From CAZHHH01 sp052400685 (GTDB lineage Bacteria; Bacteroidota; Bacteroidia; Bacteroidales; Marinilabiliaceae), in the NCBI GenBank assembly GCA_052400685.1, contig JBQTGJ010000001.1: a DNA stretch of 64,000 bases; one strand, written 5' to 3'. Position 1 is the first letter of the stretch, and each line of letters starts with the position of its first letter. Position numbers and translations under genes: made by a program. The notes beneath the pieces are model-generated. The model was not told where the DNA came from and made no database searches. It saw only the letters and a program-made list of their open reading frames with translations. Shown piece by piece: positions 17,860 through 27,051 of the stretch.

Positions 17860-18873
17860 ATGACACGAAGGATTCTGACGGTTTTATTTTTGTTGATTCA
17901 GACGGTGGCTTTGGTCGCTCAGCGTGGAGGAGAATCGTTGTATGGGATCCTTGATGTTACCCCATCTGCCCGTGTGGCCTCGTTAGGGGGAAATCAGGTT
18001 GGGCTTTCTGGTGCCGATATATCAATGTTGTTAAACAATCCAGCCATGCTTAGCTCGCGCCTGACACGGCAAGCTTCGGTCAGTTATGCCCCTTATGTGG
18101 CCGACATTAGTTATGGCTATGGCGGATTTGCCTGGTCAGTTGAGGGTGTTGGTAATATATCTGTTGGTTTTCAGCATGTTAATTATGGCTCGTTTAAGGG
18201 TGCAGATATTTCTGGTCTGAAAACCGGTGATTTTTCAGCCGGAGAGACTGTTATTCAACTATCCTATAGCCGTAGTTTAAGCGAACGCTGGACGGCGGGC
18301 TTGTCATTGAAGCCGGTAGTAAGCAAAATAGAGGCTTACGATTCGTGGGGTATAGCTGCTGATGTGGGCTTATTTTACCGCCATCCCGACGAATTGTTGA
18401 CGGCGGGTCTGGTCTGGCGCAATTTTGGGCACCAGTTATCGGTCTACGACGCAGGATCTTTGCAAAGTTTACCAGGCGATTTTCAGATTGGCGTCTCCAA
18501 AAAGCTGGCACATGCACCATTTCGATTTTCATTAACCGCACAGGATTTGTTCACGGGTTCGTTGTCGTACGATTTGGCAGATGATGAAGGCGGAACTTCT
18601 CTTGATGATGGTGATTCGTTTGGAAAGAAGATGATGCGGCATTTGAGGCTTGGTCTTGAGTTCGTTCCTTCTGATAATTTTTATGTGGCAGCGGGTGTTA
18701 ATCCACGTCGGCGACAAGAATTGGCCATTGAGGCTAAGACTTCAACAGTGGGCTATAGCTGGGGTTTTGGACTCCGGATTTATAAATTTCATTTTTCCTA
18801 CGGTTCAAGTCGTTATCATTTAGCAGCCTCTTCAAATTATTTTTCCATTACGACAAATCTTTCTTCTTTTTAA
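17860..18873 (+). CDS. porQ: Type IX secretion system protein PorQ
   Basis: PorQ is an outer-membrane barrel needed for the Bacteroidota type IX secretion system. The protein is 337 residues with a signal peptide (MTRRILTVLFLLIQTVALVA, then QRGGES). The first mature segment LLDVTPSARVASLGGNQ-like (ILDVTPSARVASLGGNQVG) with LNNPAML and VSYAPYVADISYGYGGFAW is typical of the PorV/PorQ branch of the FadL-like barrels. The strand-rich remainder ends in FSITTNLSSF. It stands immediately upstream of cmk. Its presence predicts a T9SS elsewhere in the genome. Confidence 0.9.
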   Translation: MTRRILTVLFLLIQTVALVAQRGGESLYGILDVTPSARVASLGGNQVGLSGADISMLLNNPAMLSSRLTRQASVSYAPYVADISYGYGGFAWSVEGVGNISVGFQHVNYGSFKGADISGLKTGDFSAGETVIQLSYSRSLSERWTAGLSLKPVVSKIEAYDSWGIAADVGLFYRHPDELLTAGLVWRNFGHQLSVYDAGSLQSLPGDFQIGVSKKLAHAPFRFSLTAQDLFTGSLSYDLADDEGGTSLDDGDSFGKKMMRHLRLGLEFVPSDNFYVAAGVNPRRRQELAIEAKTSTVGYSWGFGLRIYKFHFSYGSSRYHLAASSNYFSITTNLSSF

Positions 18874-18997
18874 GTCTCTTTAAATCTATTTTCTTTTACC
18901 CTCTCAATTAATTTGTAACTTTGTTTGCCTGATTTTTTTCGTTTTTGAAGTTTGACTTTATTATTATGTAGTTCTGATTCAGGCTTTTAAATTGTTT

Positions 18998-19699
18998 ATG
19001 AAAAAGGAGTTAAAGAAAATTATTATAGCCATTGATGGTCATTCATCCTGTGGAAAAAGTACGGTTGCCAAAGATATAGCACAACGGTTTGATTTACGTT
19101 ATGTTGATACTGGCGCCATGTACCGTGCTGTTACTTTATTTGCATTGCGCAAAGGTTTGATAAAAGGGCAAACGGTTGATGCCGATACGCTGCAGTCAAA
19201 AATGGAAGAAGTGGAGGTCCTGTTTAAAAAAAATCCGGTTACAGGCATTGTGGAGACTTTTCTTAATGGGGCGAATGTTGAAAAGGAAATTCGTACTCTG
19301 GAGATTAGTAGTCGTGTTAGTGTTGTAAGTACTTTTGGATTTGTTCGACGCCGTTTGGTTCAATTGCAGCAGGCAATGGGGCGCGAAGGTGGTTTGGTTA
19401 TGGATGGCCGTGATATTGGAACTGTGGTTTTTCCGAATGCTGACCTTAAGATATTTATGACAGCGGCGCCTGAAATTCGTGCCAAACGTCGTTATGACGA
19501 AATGATTGAGAAAGGTGAACAGGTCGATTTTAATTCGGTTCTTGAAAACGTTAAACAACGCGATTTTATCGATAGCACCCGGGCTGAGAGTCCTCTTATT
19601 CAGGCACCTGATGCATGGTTGTTGGATAATGGTCATCTCGACAGGTCGCAGCAGCTTTTTTTGGTAGTTGAAAAATTGAAAGAGCTGGGGTGGCTTTAA
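18998..19699 (+). CDS. cmk: (d)CMP kinase
   Basis: Phosphorylates CMP and dCMP in pyrimidine nucleotide synthesis. The protein is 233 residues from the ATG at 18998; a TTG two codons earlier is less likely. The P-loop GHSSCGKST lies at about 13-21, followed by RYVDTGAMYRAVT, the GRDIGTVVFPNADLKIF strand and RAKRRYDEM. It begins a tight cluster with ispH (13 bases) and pfkA. TAACTTTG at 18916-18923 resembles a -7 promoter element, with no clear -33 partner. Confidence 0.96.
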   Translation: MKKELKKIIIAIDGHSSCGKSTVAKDIAQRFDLRYVDTGAMYRAVTLFALRKGLIKGQTVDADTLQSKMEEVEVLFKKNPVTGIVETFLNGANVEKEIRTLEISSRVSVVSTFGFVRRRLVQLQQAMGREGGLVMDGRDIGTVVFPNADLKIFMTAAPEIRAKRRYDEMIEKGEQVDFNSVLENVKQRDFIDSTRAESPLIQAPDAWLLDNGHLDRSQQLFLVVEKLKELGWL

Positions 19700-19712
19700 C
19701 ACATTGATAGGT

Positions 19713-20633
19713 ATGAACAGTTTTCTGGAAGAGGCATTGAAGTTAGGACTGGTTTTGGAGATTGATAGTAAATCAGGATTTTGTTTCGGTGTTTCGAGGG
19801 CGGTCAAAATAGCTGAGACCCATTTGCAAGAAGGTGCTAAATTGGTAAGCATGGGTGATATTGTTCATAACGATCAGGAAATTCAACGTCTGCGTCAAAG
19901 TGGTATGGAAACCGTTGTGCATGGGAGTGATGCCGACCTTAAAGGTAAAACAGTTCTTTTTAGAGCTCACGGTGAGCCGCCTGCTTCGTATGCGGAAATG
20001 AAAGCAATGAACGTTGAAGTCGTTGATGCAACCTGCCCTGTTGTGCTTAAGTTACAGGAACGGGTTAGGCAGGCTTGGCTGACGGCTAAAAAGGAAGGTG
20101 GTCAGATTGCTATTTATGGAAAGAGAGGTCATGCTGAAGTAATTGGATTGGTTGGACAAACAGAGGGAGAAGCTATGGTTTTAGAGTCACCTGACGACGT
20201 GACATTACTTGATCCCGATAAGAAAACAATTCTTTTTTCGCAAACCACAAAAAGTTATGAGGGTTTACAGGCACTTGAAAATTCGATTCGTCTGTTTCTT
20301 AATCATGCCGAAGATTTAAAGGTACATCGTACTATTTGTGCTCAGGTTGGAAACAGGGTGCCCCATTTATCACTGTTTGCAAGTAAATTTGATTTGGTGC
20401 TTTTTGTGGGAGGCGCAAAGAGCAGCAATGGAAAGGTGCTTTTTGAAGTTTGCCGAAATGTTAATAATCGTACTTATTATGTTTCGTCAATGAATGATGT
20501 CCAGCCCGGATGGTTGGATACAAAGACATTGTCTGTTGGAATATGCGGAGCTACTTCCACGCCGCAGTGGTTAATGGAGCAGGTGGCTGAACGTTTTTCG
20601 GAAGTGTGGATCAGTTGCAGAGAGAGAAACTAA
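19713..20633 (+). CDS. ispH: 4-hydroxy-3-methylbut-2-enyl diphosphate reductase
   Basis: Last step of the MEP isoprenoid pathway, a [4Fe-4S] enzyme giving IPP and DMAPP. The protein is 306 residues from the ATG at 19713. The three cluster cysteines are visible in SGFCFGVSRAV (N-terminus), VDATCPVVLKLQ and HRTICAQVGNR. The histidines of RAHGEPP and the IYGKRGHAEVIGL segment are also family signatures, as is GGAKSSNGKVLFEVC. It lies 13 bases after cmk and 11 bases before pfkA, so co-transcription is likely. Confidence 0.96.
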   Translation: MNSFLEEALKLGLVLEIDSKSGFCFGVSRAVKIAETHLQEGAKLVSMGDIVHNDQEIQRLRQSGMETVVHGSDADLKGKTVLFRAHGEPPASYAEMKAMNVEVVDATCPVVLKLQERVRQAWLTAKKEGGQIAIYGKRGHAEVIGLVGQTEGEAMVLESPDDVTLLDPDKKTILFSQTTKSYEGLQALENSIRLFLNHAEDLKVHRTICAQVGNRVPHLSLFASKFDLVLFVGGAKSSNGKVLFEVCRNVNNRTYYVSSMNDVQPGWLDTKTLSVGICGATSTPQWLMEQVAERFSEVWISCRERN

Positions 20634-20644
20634 ATATAATATAT

Positions 20645-21628
20645 ATGACTGGAATTAAAAAAATTGCAGTGCTTACATCAGGTGGTGATGCACCTGGAAT
20701 GAACGCTGCGATAAGAGCTGTGGTTAGAGGCGCCATCTATAATGATTTGCAGGTGATGGGCGTTTACCGTGGCTACGACGGGTTGATTAAAAATGATTTA
20801 TTTGAGATGACTTCAAAGTCGGTGAGTAACATTATTCAGCAAGGCGGAACTATTTTGAAGTCGGCACGCAGTAAGGAGTTTCGTACGCCTGAAGGTCGGA
20901 AGTTGGCGCACGATAACCTGGTGCAAAATGAAGTGGATGCTTTGGTGGTTATCGGTGGCGATGGAACATTTGCGGGTGCACGTATTTTTGGACTGGAGTT
21001 TAATTTCCCGGTCGTAGGTATTCCGGGTACCATTGATAATGATTTGTATGGAACCGATTATACCATTGGTTACGATACCGCTTTGAATACCGTGATTGAT
21101 GCAGTCGATAAAATACGCGATACTGCCAGTGCTCATAGTCGTCTGTTTTTTATCGAGGTAATGGGACGCGATGCTGGTTTTCTGGCTCTGCGTGGCGGTA
21201 TTGCTTCTGGTGCCGAGGCCGTTTTGGTGCCAGAAATTGATACCGATTATCAACATTTGGACACCTTTTTGCGAAATGGGTTTAAGAAAGAAAAATCTTC
21301 AAGCATTGTACTTGTTGCCGAAGGCGAAAAAATTGGTGGTGGTGCCATAAAAATTGCTGAGAAAGTAGCTCAGGAGCATCCAAATTACGATGTTAGGGTG
21401 ACTATTTTAGGACATATCCAACGTGGTGGTTCACCTTCGGCTTATGACCGTGTGTCGGCAAGCCAGATGGGCGTTGCCGCTGTGGAAGCACTCCTTGACG
21501 ACCAGAAAAGTATTATGATCGGAATGGTTAACCGTGAAATTGTTTTCGTTCCTTTTAATAAGGCTCTTAAAAATAAAAAATCATTAAATCCTGATTTGTT
21601 ACGTCTGATTGATGTTTTGTCAATATAA
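20645..21628 (+). CDS. pfkA: ATP-dependent 6-phosphofructokinase
   Basis: Phosphorylates fructose 6-phosphate in glycolysis. The protein is 327 residues from the ATG at 20645, the usual bacterial PfkA length; upstream in-frame codons overlap ispH. Motifs: LTSGGDAPGMNAAIR, VIGGDGTFAGA (a Gly after GGD, as in ATP-dependent rather than pyrophosphate-dependent enzymes), PGTIDNDLYGTDYTIGYDTA, EVMGRDAGFLAL and GHIQRGGSPSAYDR. It is the third gene of cmk-ispH-pfkA and ends at a strong hairpin terminator. Confidence 0.97.
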   Translation: MTGIKKIAVLTSGGDAPGMNAAIRAVVRGAIYNDLQVMGVYRGYDGLIKNDLFEMTSKSVSNIIQQGGTILKSARSKEFRTPEGRKLAHDNLVQNEVDALVVIGGDGTFAGARIFGLEFNFPVVGIPGTIDNDLYGTDYTIGYDTALNTVIDAVDKIRDTASAHSRLFFIEVMGRDAGFLALRGGIASGAEAVLVPEIDTDYQHLDTFLRNGFKKEKSSSIVLVAEGEKIGGGAIKIAEKVAQEHPNYDVRVTILGHIQRGGSPSAYDRVSASQMGVAAVEALLDDQKSIMIGMVNREIVFVPFNKALKNKKSLNPDLLRLIDVLSI

Positions 21629-21665
21629 TAAGAGCATCTTTTAAGTTGAATGATATTCCTTGAAT

Positions 21666-21711
21666 ACGCTTAAATGTCTTCTTTCCCAATGATGACGTTT
21701 AAGCGTTTTTT
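21666..21711 (+). terminator. Terminator after pfkA
   Basis: ACGCTTAAATGTC (21666-21678) pairs with GACGTTTAAGCGT (21694-21706) with one T-G pair, followed by a run of six T. Confidence 0.85.
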
Positions 21712-22034
21712 ATCTGTTTTTTTTATTTCGGGTGCGTTAACGAAATGTGTGTAAATAAATGTTTGCTGTGTCGTTATCGTTCTGATAATATGTTTGTTAT
21801 TGTGTGTTTTGTATTTTAGTTAATTCTTTAATTAAAACATTTATTACTGGCAAAAGACATGTTTCGTGTGCGAAAACGGTTTTTTATTTTTTTAGAAATA
21901 TGTTGATATTCAGGTGTTTATTTTATGTTTAAATGTTAATTAAATTTAAATGTTAAAATGAAGCCATTAAAGTTTTCGTTCTTGAGTTTCTCGTATATAA
22001 CTTTGCCGCGCTTATTTTAGTGTTAGCAAAAATC

Positions 22035-22163
22035 TTAAGTGCTTGATAAGAAATTTTCAAATTCAAGACTCGCAAAGTCCGAAAAATATGATTTTACTTA
22101 CGTATATGACCATTTTGAGGATAAGTGTAACGTAGAAGTTGGCCTTTTCTGGCAAGCGCTATC
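22035..22163 (+). repeat. Interspersed palindromic repeat, subfamily B, copy B2
   Basis: About 129 bp with terminal inverted segments AAGTGCTTGATAAGAAA and (complement) TTTTCTGGCAAGCGCT. It carries the core TTCAAATTCAAGACTCGCAAAG and AAGTGTAACGTAGAAGTTGG. The position directly upstream of uxaB leaves room for an effect on uxaB expression. Confidence 0.8.
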
Positions 22164-22195
22164 TATTAAATCTGAAAACAATTAAATTTTAAAAT

Positions 22196-23674
22196 ATGCA
22201 ACTGAATCGTCAGACAGCAAAGGAAGCAAAATCTTATCCTACAAGAATTTTGCAGTTTGGAGAAGGAAATTTTTTAAGGGCATTTGCCGATTGGATGGTA
22301 AATGTGATGAACAAAAAGATTGATTTTAACAGCGGTGTTGACGTGGTGCAGCCATTGGCAAAAGGAATGGTTGATATGCTTAATGCACAAGATAATCTTT
22401 ATCATGTTTATTTGAAGGGTATTAAAGATGGTCAACCGATAAAGGAATATACTTTGATTGATGCCATAAATAAATCGATCAATCCATATAGTGAGTTCGA
22501 GACGTATCGTGAGAGTATTTTAAATCCGGAGTTGCGTTTTGTGATTTCAAATACCACTGAGGCCGGTATTAGCTGGGATGGAACAGACCGTTTGGATATG
22601 AAACCACAAAATTCATTTCCCGGCAAGGTTACTGCTCTTTTGTATGAGCGATTTAAAACTTTTAAGGGCGATCCGTCAAAAGGTTTAATTTTCTTTACCT
22701 GCGAATTGATCGATCACAATGGAGACATGTTAAAGAAATTTGTGAAACAGCATGCCGAAAATTGGCAGTTGGGTGACGGTTTTAATGATTGGTTGGAGAA
22801 TGCCTGTTGTTTCTGCAGTACGTTGGTCGATCGCATTGTTCCCGGCTTTCCAAAAGATGATATTAAAGAGATTCAGGCAGAAATAGGCTTTGAGGATAAT
22901 CTGGTAGTTGTAGGTGAATATTTTCATTTTTGGGTTATTGAAGCACCGGAATGGGTAAGGGACGAATTCCCTGCCGAAAAGGCTGGCTTGGACGTTAAGT
23001 TTGTGAAGGATATGACCAAATACCGTGAACAAAAAGTACAGGTGTTAAACGGATGTCATACCGGTAGCTATGCTGTTTCTTTTTTGAGCGGTATTGATAC
23101 GGTTCGTGAGGCTTACGAAAATTTAGAAGTGGGCGATTTTATGCGTGATTTGGTATACGATGAGGTGTTACCGGTGCTGGACGGCACGGAGAGCGAGTTG
23201 AAATCGTTTGCCAAAAAGATTCTTGAACGTTTCCGGAATCCATATATTCGTCACCTGTGGCAAAGCATTGCTCTTAATGCTATGTCGAAATGGGAGACTC
23301 GTAATCTGCCTACCTTGCTGAATTATTACAAATCAAATAATAAGTTGCCGCAAAAACTGGTTTTTTCATTGGCTGCGATGATTGCCTATTTTAAAGGAGA
23401 GTTTGGAGGAAAAGCTTATCAGGTGCAGGATGATCAATGGATTTTGGATTTTTACAAGGAGGCCTGGAATGCTTGTGATGGTCGTCCTATCTCAATATAT
23501 GAGCTGGTTGAAAAGGTGTTGAAGTTGGAGAAGGTTTGGAAACAGGATCTTAATAATGTGCCAAATCTCACCATCTCTGTGAGTCATTATCTGTTTTTAA
23601 TTGAGCAGGTGGGGATGAAAAAGGCTGTTAAAGCTGTTTTGAGTAAAAATAATGCATTGATGCAGAATTCCTAA
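22196..23674 (+). CDS. uxaB: Tagaturonate reductase (altronate oxidoreductase)
   Basis: NAD-dependent reduction of D-tagaturonate to D-altronate in galacturonate catabolism. The protein is 492 residues. It is a long-chain mannitol-dehydrogenase-fold protein: ILQFGEGNFLRAFADWM is the Rossmann N-terminus, FVISNTTEAGI follows, and the catalytic region has KVQVLNGCHTGSYAVSFLSG and KNPYIRH-like RNPYIRHLWQSIALN. It lies 23 bases upstream of uxaA, forming an obvious operon. The kinase and aldolase of the pathway (kdgK, kdgA) and uxaC are not in the window. Confidence 0.95.
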   Translation: MQLNRQTAKEAKSYPTRILQFGEGNFLRAFADWMVNVMNKKIDFNSGVDVVQPLAKGMVDMLNAQDNLYHVYLKGIKDGQPIKEYTLIDAINKSINPYSEFETYRESILNPELRFVISNTTEAGISWDGTDRLDMKPQNSFPGKVTALLYERFKTFKGDPSKGLIFFTCELIDHNGDMLKKFVKQHAENWQLGDGFNDWLENACCFCSTLVDRIVPGFPKDDIKEIQAEIGFEDNLVVVGEYFHFWVIEAPEWVRDEFPAEKAGLDVKFVKDMTKYREQKVQVLNGCHTGSYAVSFLSGIDTVREAYENLEVGDFMRDLVYDEVLPVLDGTESELKSFAKKILERFRNPYIRHLWQSIALNAMSKWETRNLPTLLNYYKSNNKLPQKLVFSLAAMIAYFKGEFGGKAYQVQDDQWILDFYKEAWNACDGRPISIYELVEKVLKLEKVWKQDLNNVPNLTISVSHYLFLIEQVGMKKAVKAVLSKNNALMQNS

Positions 23675-23697
23675 TAATGACTGATTAAACAAATTTT

Positions 23698-25185
23698 ATG
23701 GCAACGTTTTTTTTAATTCACCCGTCTGATAATGTGGCTGTCTGTATCGAGTCTGCGCAGGCTGGCGAGATGGTAGAAGTTGGTGATTACAGGGTGCCGC
23801 TTATTGAGGCGGTGCCGGTTGGTCATAAGGTGGCTTTGGTGGATATTCAGGAGGGCCAGGATGTGGTAAAATACGGTGCTCCTATTGGTCATGCTATCTT
23901 AACAGTCAAGGCCGGTAGTCATTTGCATACGCATAATGTTAAAACAAATTTGTCGGGCGAGTTAACCTATTCTTTTAATCAAAAGTTAACTCGTTTAAAT
24001 AGTGAAATTCGTAATCTCACTTTTAACGGATATAAGAGATCCAACGGTAAAGTCGGCATTCGGAATGAATTGTGGATAGTGCCTACTGTTGGTTGTGTAA
24101 ATGGCCAGGCACAGCAGATTATTAATCGTTTTGTGCAGGAAGTGCATCCTGATGATATTGATGGGGTGGAAGTTTTTAAGCATAATTATGGCTGTTCACA
24201 ATTGGGCGACGATCACGTTAATACGCAGAAAGCGTTGGCCGATGTCATAAATCATCCCAATGCTGGTGGTGTTTTGGTGATGGGACTTGGATGTGAGAAT
24301 AACCAGATTTCGCAGTTGAAACAATATATTGGAGAGTACGATGGTGAACGGGTTCGTTACCTTGTAGCTCAGGAGGTGGAAGATGAGATTGAGGTGGGCG
24401 TGCAGGCTTTAAAAGAGGTTTATGCCATTATGCGTCAGGATAGACGTGAGTCCGTGCCTTTGTCAGAGCTAAACGTTGGTCTTAAATGTGGTGGTTCTGA
24501 TGGCTTTTCCGGGATTACAGCTAATCCGTTGGTTGGGGCATTCTCCGATTTTTTGGTGGCACAAGGCGGAACAACGATTCTTACCGAGGTTCCCGAGATG
24601 TTTGGTGCCGAAACAATACTGATGGCGCGTGCCGAAAATCATGAAGTATTTGATAAAACGGTATCGTTAATCAACGATTTTAAAGCCTATTATCAACGTC
24701 ATAACCTGCCGGTATATGAGAATCCTTCGCCGGGCAATAAAGCCGGTGGTATAACAACGCTTGAAGATAAGTCGTTGGGATGCACTCAGAAAGGTGGAAG
24801 TGCGACAGTTGTGGATGTCTTGAATTATGCTGAGCCATTGAAGAAGAAAGGGCTAAATCTGTTGTCCGCTCCGGGCAACGACCTGGTTGCTGCTTCGGCA
24901 TTGGGATTTAGTGGTTGTCAAATGGTTTTATTTACAACCGGGCGTGGCACCCCGTTTGGTAGTTTTGTGCCGACAATGAAAATTTCTACCAATTCTGATT
25001 TGTATCATAGAAAACGCAATTGGATTGACTTTAATGCCGGCGAGCTTCTCGAAGGCAAAACAATGGATGAATTGCTTGAAACATTTATCCTTTTTGTGAT
25101 AGATGTGGCCAACGGCCATAAGCTTTGTCACGAAAAAAGTGGATTTAAAGAAATCGCTATTTTTAAAAACGGCGTGACTTTATAA
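23698..25185 (+). CDS. uxaA: Altronate dehydratase
   Basis: Converts D-altronate to 2-keto-3-deoxygluconate. The protein is 495 residues and holds both family modules: an N-terminal SAF domain (about 1-95; KVALVDIQEGQDVVKYG, GSHLHTHNVKT) and a C-terminal UxaA/galactarate dehydratase domain with GYKRSNGKVGIRNELWIVPT, HNYGCSQLGDDH, GLGCENNQI, GLKCGGSDGFSGITANP and FTTGRGTPFGS. Second gene after uxaB; a strong terminator follows. The GCENNQ and KCGGSD cysteines are the likely Fe-binding residues. Confidence 0.96.
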   Translation: MATFFLIHPSDNVAVCIESAQAGEMVEVGDYRVPLIEAVPVGHKVALVDIQEGQDVVKYGAPIGHAILTVKAGSHLHTHNVKTNLSGELTYSFNQKLTRLNSEIRNLTFNGYKRSNGKVGIRNELWIVPTVGCVNGQAQQIINRFVQEVHPDDIDGVEVFKHNYGCSQLGDDHVNTQKALADVINHPNAGGVLVMGLGCENNQISQLKQYIGEYDGERVRYLVAQEVEDEIEVGVQALKEVYAIMRQDRRESVPLSELNVGLKCGGSDGFSGITANPLVGAFSDFLVAQGGTTILTEVPEMFGAETILMARAENHEVFDKTVSLINDFKAYYQRHNLPVYENPSPGNKAGGITTLEDKSLGCTQKGGSATVVDVLNYAEPLKKKGLNLLSAPGNDLVAASALGFSGCQMVLFTTGRGTPFGSFVPTMKISTNSDLYHRKRNWIDFNAGELLEGKTMDELLETFILFVIDVANGHKLCHEKSGFKEIAIFKNGVTL

Positions 25186-25207
25186 CGGTTGGAAAACAAT
25201 AGACTGG

Positions 25208-25243
25208 AAGGCGCAAAGAGTGTTATGCTCTTTGCGCCTTTTT
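25208..25243 (+). terminator. Terminator after uxaBA
   Basis: GGCGCAAAGAG (25210-25220) pairs perfectly with CTCTTTGCGCC (25228-25238) over a 7-nt loop, followed by TTTTT. Confidence 0.9.
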
Positions 25244-25500
25244 GGTAGAGTGCATTTAGATTCTAAATGTTGAAGTGTTAATGTTCCTTTTTGAGGTGGG
25301 TTTTGCGTCTAATCTTTATAATCAAATAGTTTGCGGATGAATGGTAACATAAAGTTAATACGGAAACTACAACGAATGAACACCGATTTGGTTTAATATT
25401 AAATTGTTGTTTTATAACCTTCCCTATTTGGTGGCTGAGTCTTTGTTAGGAATGATGTTGCTTTTATTTTATATTTGTTTTTAGTGTAACAGTAAAGCTT
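25244..25500. other. Non-coding region upstream of the phosphoesterase gene
   Basis: With the terminator, this makes a 315-bp gap. No ORF or RNA gene is seen. TATATTTG at 25470-25477 resembles a -7 element, 24 bases after a TTTG at 25442-25445; that spacing is longer than usual, so the promoter is only tentative. Confidence 0.4.
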
Positions 25501-26340
25501 ATGAAGAAGCGTCCTGTAAAAGCAGTGATAATATCTGATATTCATTTGGGAATATATGGAAGTAAGGCTACTCAGGTATATCAGTATTTGAAAAGTATTC
25601 AGCCTGAATGGCTTATTTTGAACGGCGATGTTTTTGACGGATGGCGTTTTTCAATTAAGTATTTCCCGCCTGAGCACATGAGGGTCGTTCGATATTTGCT
25701 TAAAATGGCCGAAAACGGGGTTAAACTTATTTATATTCCGGGGAATCATGATGAAGTTATGCGTCGTTTTGTGGGTATGGATTTTGGCTTGCTGAAGGTG
25801 GAAAACAAATTGTTATTGCAATTTGATGGAATTTCTACCTGGATTTTTCACGGCGATGTTTTCGATGTGGTTATGCATCATTCCAAATGGCTGGCTAAGA
25901 TGGGTGCGTTGGGTTATGGAATACTTACTGGTATTAACCGTTTCGTGAATAGATTGTTGCAATTTTTGGGGCGCGATAAAATTTCTTTGGCTGGTAAAAT
26001 TAAGGATAAAATTAAAGGTGGTGCCAAAGATAGTGTATCGCAGTTTGAATTAATGGTGGCTTCGCTGGCTATTCGTAAAGGATATCATTACGTGGTGTGT
26101 GGTCATATTCATCGTCCGGTAAAAAAACGTATTATGAATTCTGGTGGAGTGGTCACTTATCTTAATTCAGGCGATTGGGTGGATCACATGACGTCATTGG
26201 AATTTGAAAAGGGGGACTGGCAGTTGAAGTATTGGAGTGATGAGTTGACCGAACGAGTGGCCGATACCGAAGTGGAAGAACATCCGCAGAGCACTGACGA
26301 TGCCTTTTTGGCTGCTTTTAAGGAAGTTTTGAAGAGTTAA
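25501..26340 (+). CDS. Calcineurin-like phosphoesterase, UDP-2,3-diacylglucosamine diphosphatase (LpxH)-like
   Basis: A 279-residue metallophosphoesterase with all five metal-binding motifs: SDIHLG (about 12-17), NGDVFDGW (about 42-49), PGNHDE (about 81-86), FHGDVFD (about 119-125) and CGHIHRP (about 200-206). The order and length, and the middle region with basic helices, resemble the LpxH/LpxH2 branch that removes UMP from UDP-diacylglucosamine in lipid A synthesis, but other phosphoesterases share these motifs. It stands alone, 80 bases before a small unknown gene. Active as an enzyme with good confidence; substrate inferred. Confidence 0.85.
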   Translation: MKKRPVKAVIISDIHLGIYGSKATQVYQYLKSIQPEWLILNGDVFDGWRFSIKYFPPEHMRVVRYLLKMAENGVKLIYIPGNHDEVMRRFVGMDFGLLKVENKLLLQFDGISTWIFHGDVFDVVMHHSKWLAKMGALGYGILTGINRFVNRLLQFLGRDKISLAGKIKDKIKGGAKDSVSQFELMVASLAIRKGYHYVVCGHIHRPVKKRIMNSGGVVTYLNSGDWVDHMTSLEFEKGDWQLKYWSDELTERVADTEVEEHPQSTDDAFLAAFKEVLKS

Positions 26341-26419
26341 TTTAACAATTCAGACGGGTATTTGTTAAGAAGGGGGTACAACCTCTTTTTTTTATTGTTA
26401 ATTTTGAAGGAATTGAATT

Positions 26420-26758
26420 ATGGCATATAGCGAAGATGCATGGAATGACTTGATGCTGAAGGTGAGCAAGCATTTTAAAGTGACAGCCGATTTTGAGTTT
26501 ATGCTGTTCATAATCGGGGTGCAGGAACGTGGTTCCGGGTTTGCGGAATACACCCGCGACGAGAAATGGGATTTGGTTAATCTGGCTAAATGCCGATTGT
26601 ATACTCGTTTGGGTTATCTTCGAGAAGATGGACATGACGACGCTAACTGGCCGGTCTTTTCGGAAGTAAAAAAAATGAGAAGTATCAGTCCGTCGCTTCA
26701 GCAGCGCTTGTTAAAAGAAGCCATGATAGATTATTTTGATGAAGTGTGGAGTCAATAG
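26420..26758 (+). CDS. Conserved-looking small protein of unknown function
   Basis: A 112-residue soluble protein, mixed alpha/beta in composition, rich in charged residues. It has no signal peptide or membrane segment. Segments such as FMLFIIGVQERGSGF, EKWDLVNLAKCRLY and YLREDGHDDANWPVF look like an ordered, folded domain, and codon usage matches the neighbours, so it is probably a real gene. I do not recognise the family. It follows the phosphoesterase by 80 bases with a weak hairpin (26367-26394) between them. Confidence 0.75.
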   Translation: MAYSEDAWNDLMLKVSKHFKVTADFEFMLFIIGVQERGSGFAEYTRDEKWDLVNLAKCRLYTRLGYLREDGHDDANWPVFSEVKKMRSISPSLQQRLLKEAMIDYFDEVWSQ

Positions 26759-26807
26759 TCAATTGTGTTTTACGGTTCGAATTATAACTTTGCGAATATT
26801 CGTAATT

Positions 26808-26874
26808 GTGAAACGAGACATGAGTAAGGTTTCTTAAAAAAGCGGATGGTTCTATCGGCGCGTTCCATGCGACT
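26808..26874 (+). repeat. CATATG-bounded palindromic repeat, diverged copy R0
   Basis: The most diverged unit. It keeps the left segment GAAACGAGACATGAG and the right segment GGCGCGTTCCATGCGAC of the repeat at 26894 and 26984, but its middle differs. Confidence 0.6.
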
Positions 26875-26893
26875 AAAGAGCGCAAATTTTAAA

Positions 26894-26961
26894 CAGATGT
26901 AACGAGCCATGAGGAATTGATTCACACACAGAAGTATGATTATCCCGGCGACTTCCATATG
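26894..26961 (+). repeat. CATATG-bounded palindromic repeat, copy R1
   Basis: A 68-bp unit, left end CAGATGTAACGAGCC, right end GGCGACTTCCATATG. It is almost identical in the middle to R2, which starts 90 bases further on. The intervening bases (TGAAAAACAAAATATAAT) resemble those between R2 and the cyclophilin start codon, so the tandem unit includes the leader. Confidence 0.85.
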
Positions 26962-26983
26962 ACCTTGAAAAACAAAATATAAT

Positions 26984-27051
26984 CATATGAAACGAGCCAT
27001 GAGGAATTGTTTCACACACAGAAGTATGATTATCCTGGCGAGTTCCATATG
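26984..27051 (+). repeat. CATATG-bounded palindromic repeat, copy R2
   Basis: A 68-bp unit that begins and ends in CATATG. The two ends, CATATGAAACGAGCC and the complement of GGCGAGTTCCATATG, match at 12 of 15 positions. It is followed by GACAACTGAAAAACAAATTA, which also follows the copy at 40089. The cyclophilin start codon lies 26 bases after the repeat, itself within a CATATG. Confidence 0.85.

Larger units (their letters stand above)
21629..22195. other. 567-bp non-coding region with terminator and repeat B2
   Basis: Contains the pfkA terminator (21666-21711), an AT-rich stretch of no recognised content (21712-22034) that presumably holds the uxaB promoter, and repeat B2 (22035-22163). 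B2 ends 32 bases before the uxaB start, so it may lie inside the uxaB leader. Confidence 0.5.

Noticed and set aside
19196..19852. 218-codon frame antisense to cmk and ispH
   Set aside because: It spans two strongly supported genes on the other strand; a shadow frame.
26894..27051. CRISPR array at the tandem repeats
   Set aside because: The units are 68 bp and palindromic with only 22 bases between, there are just two close copies, and the spacers are alike; not a CRISPR array.
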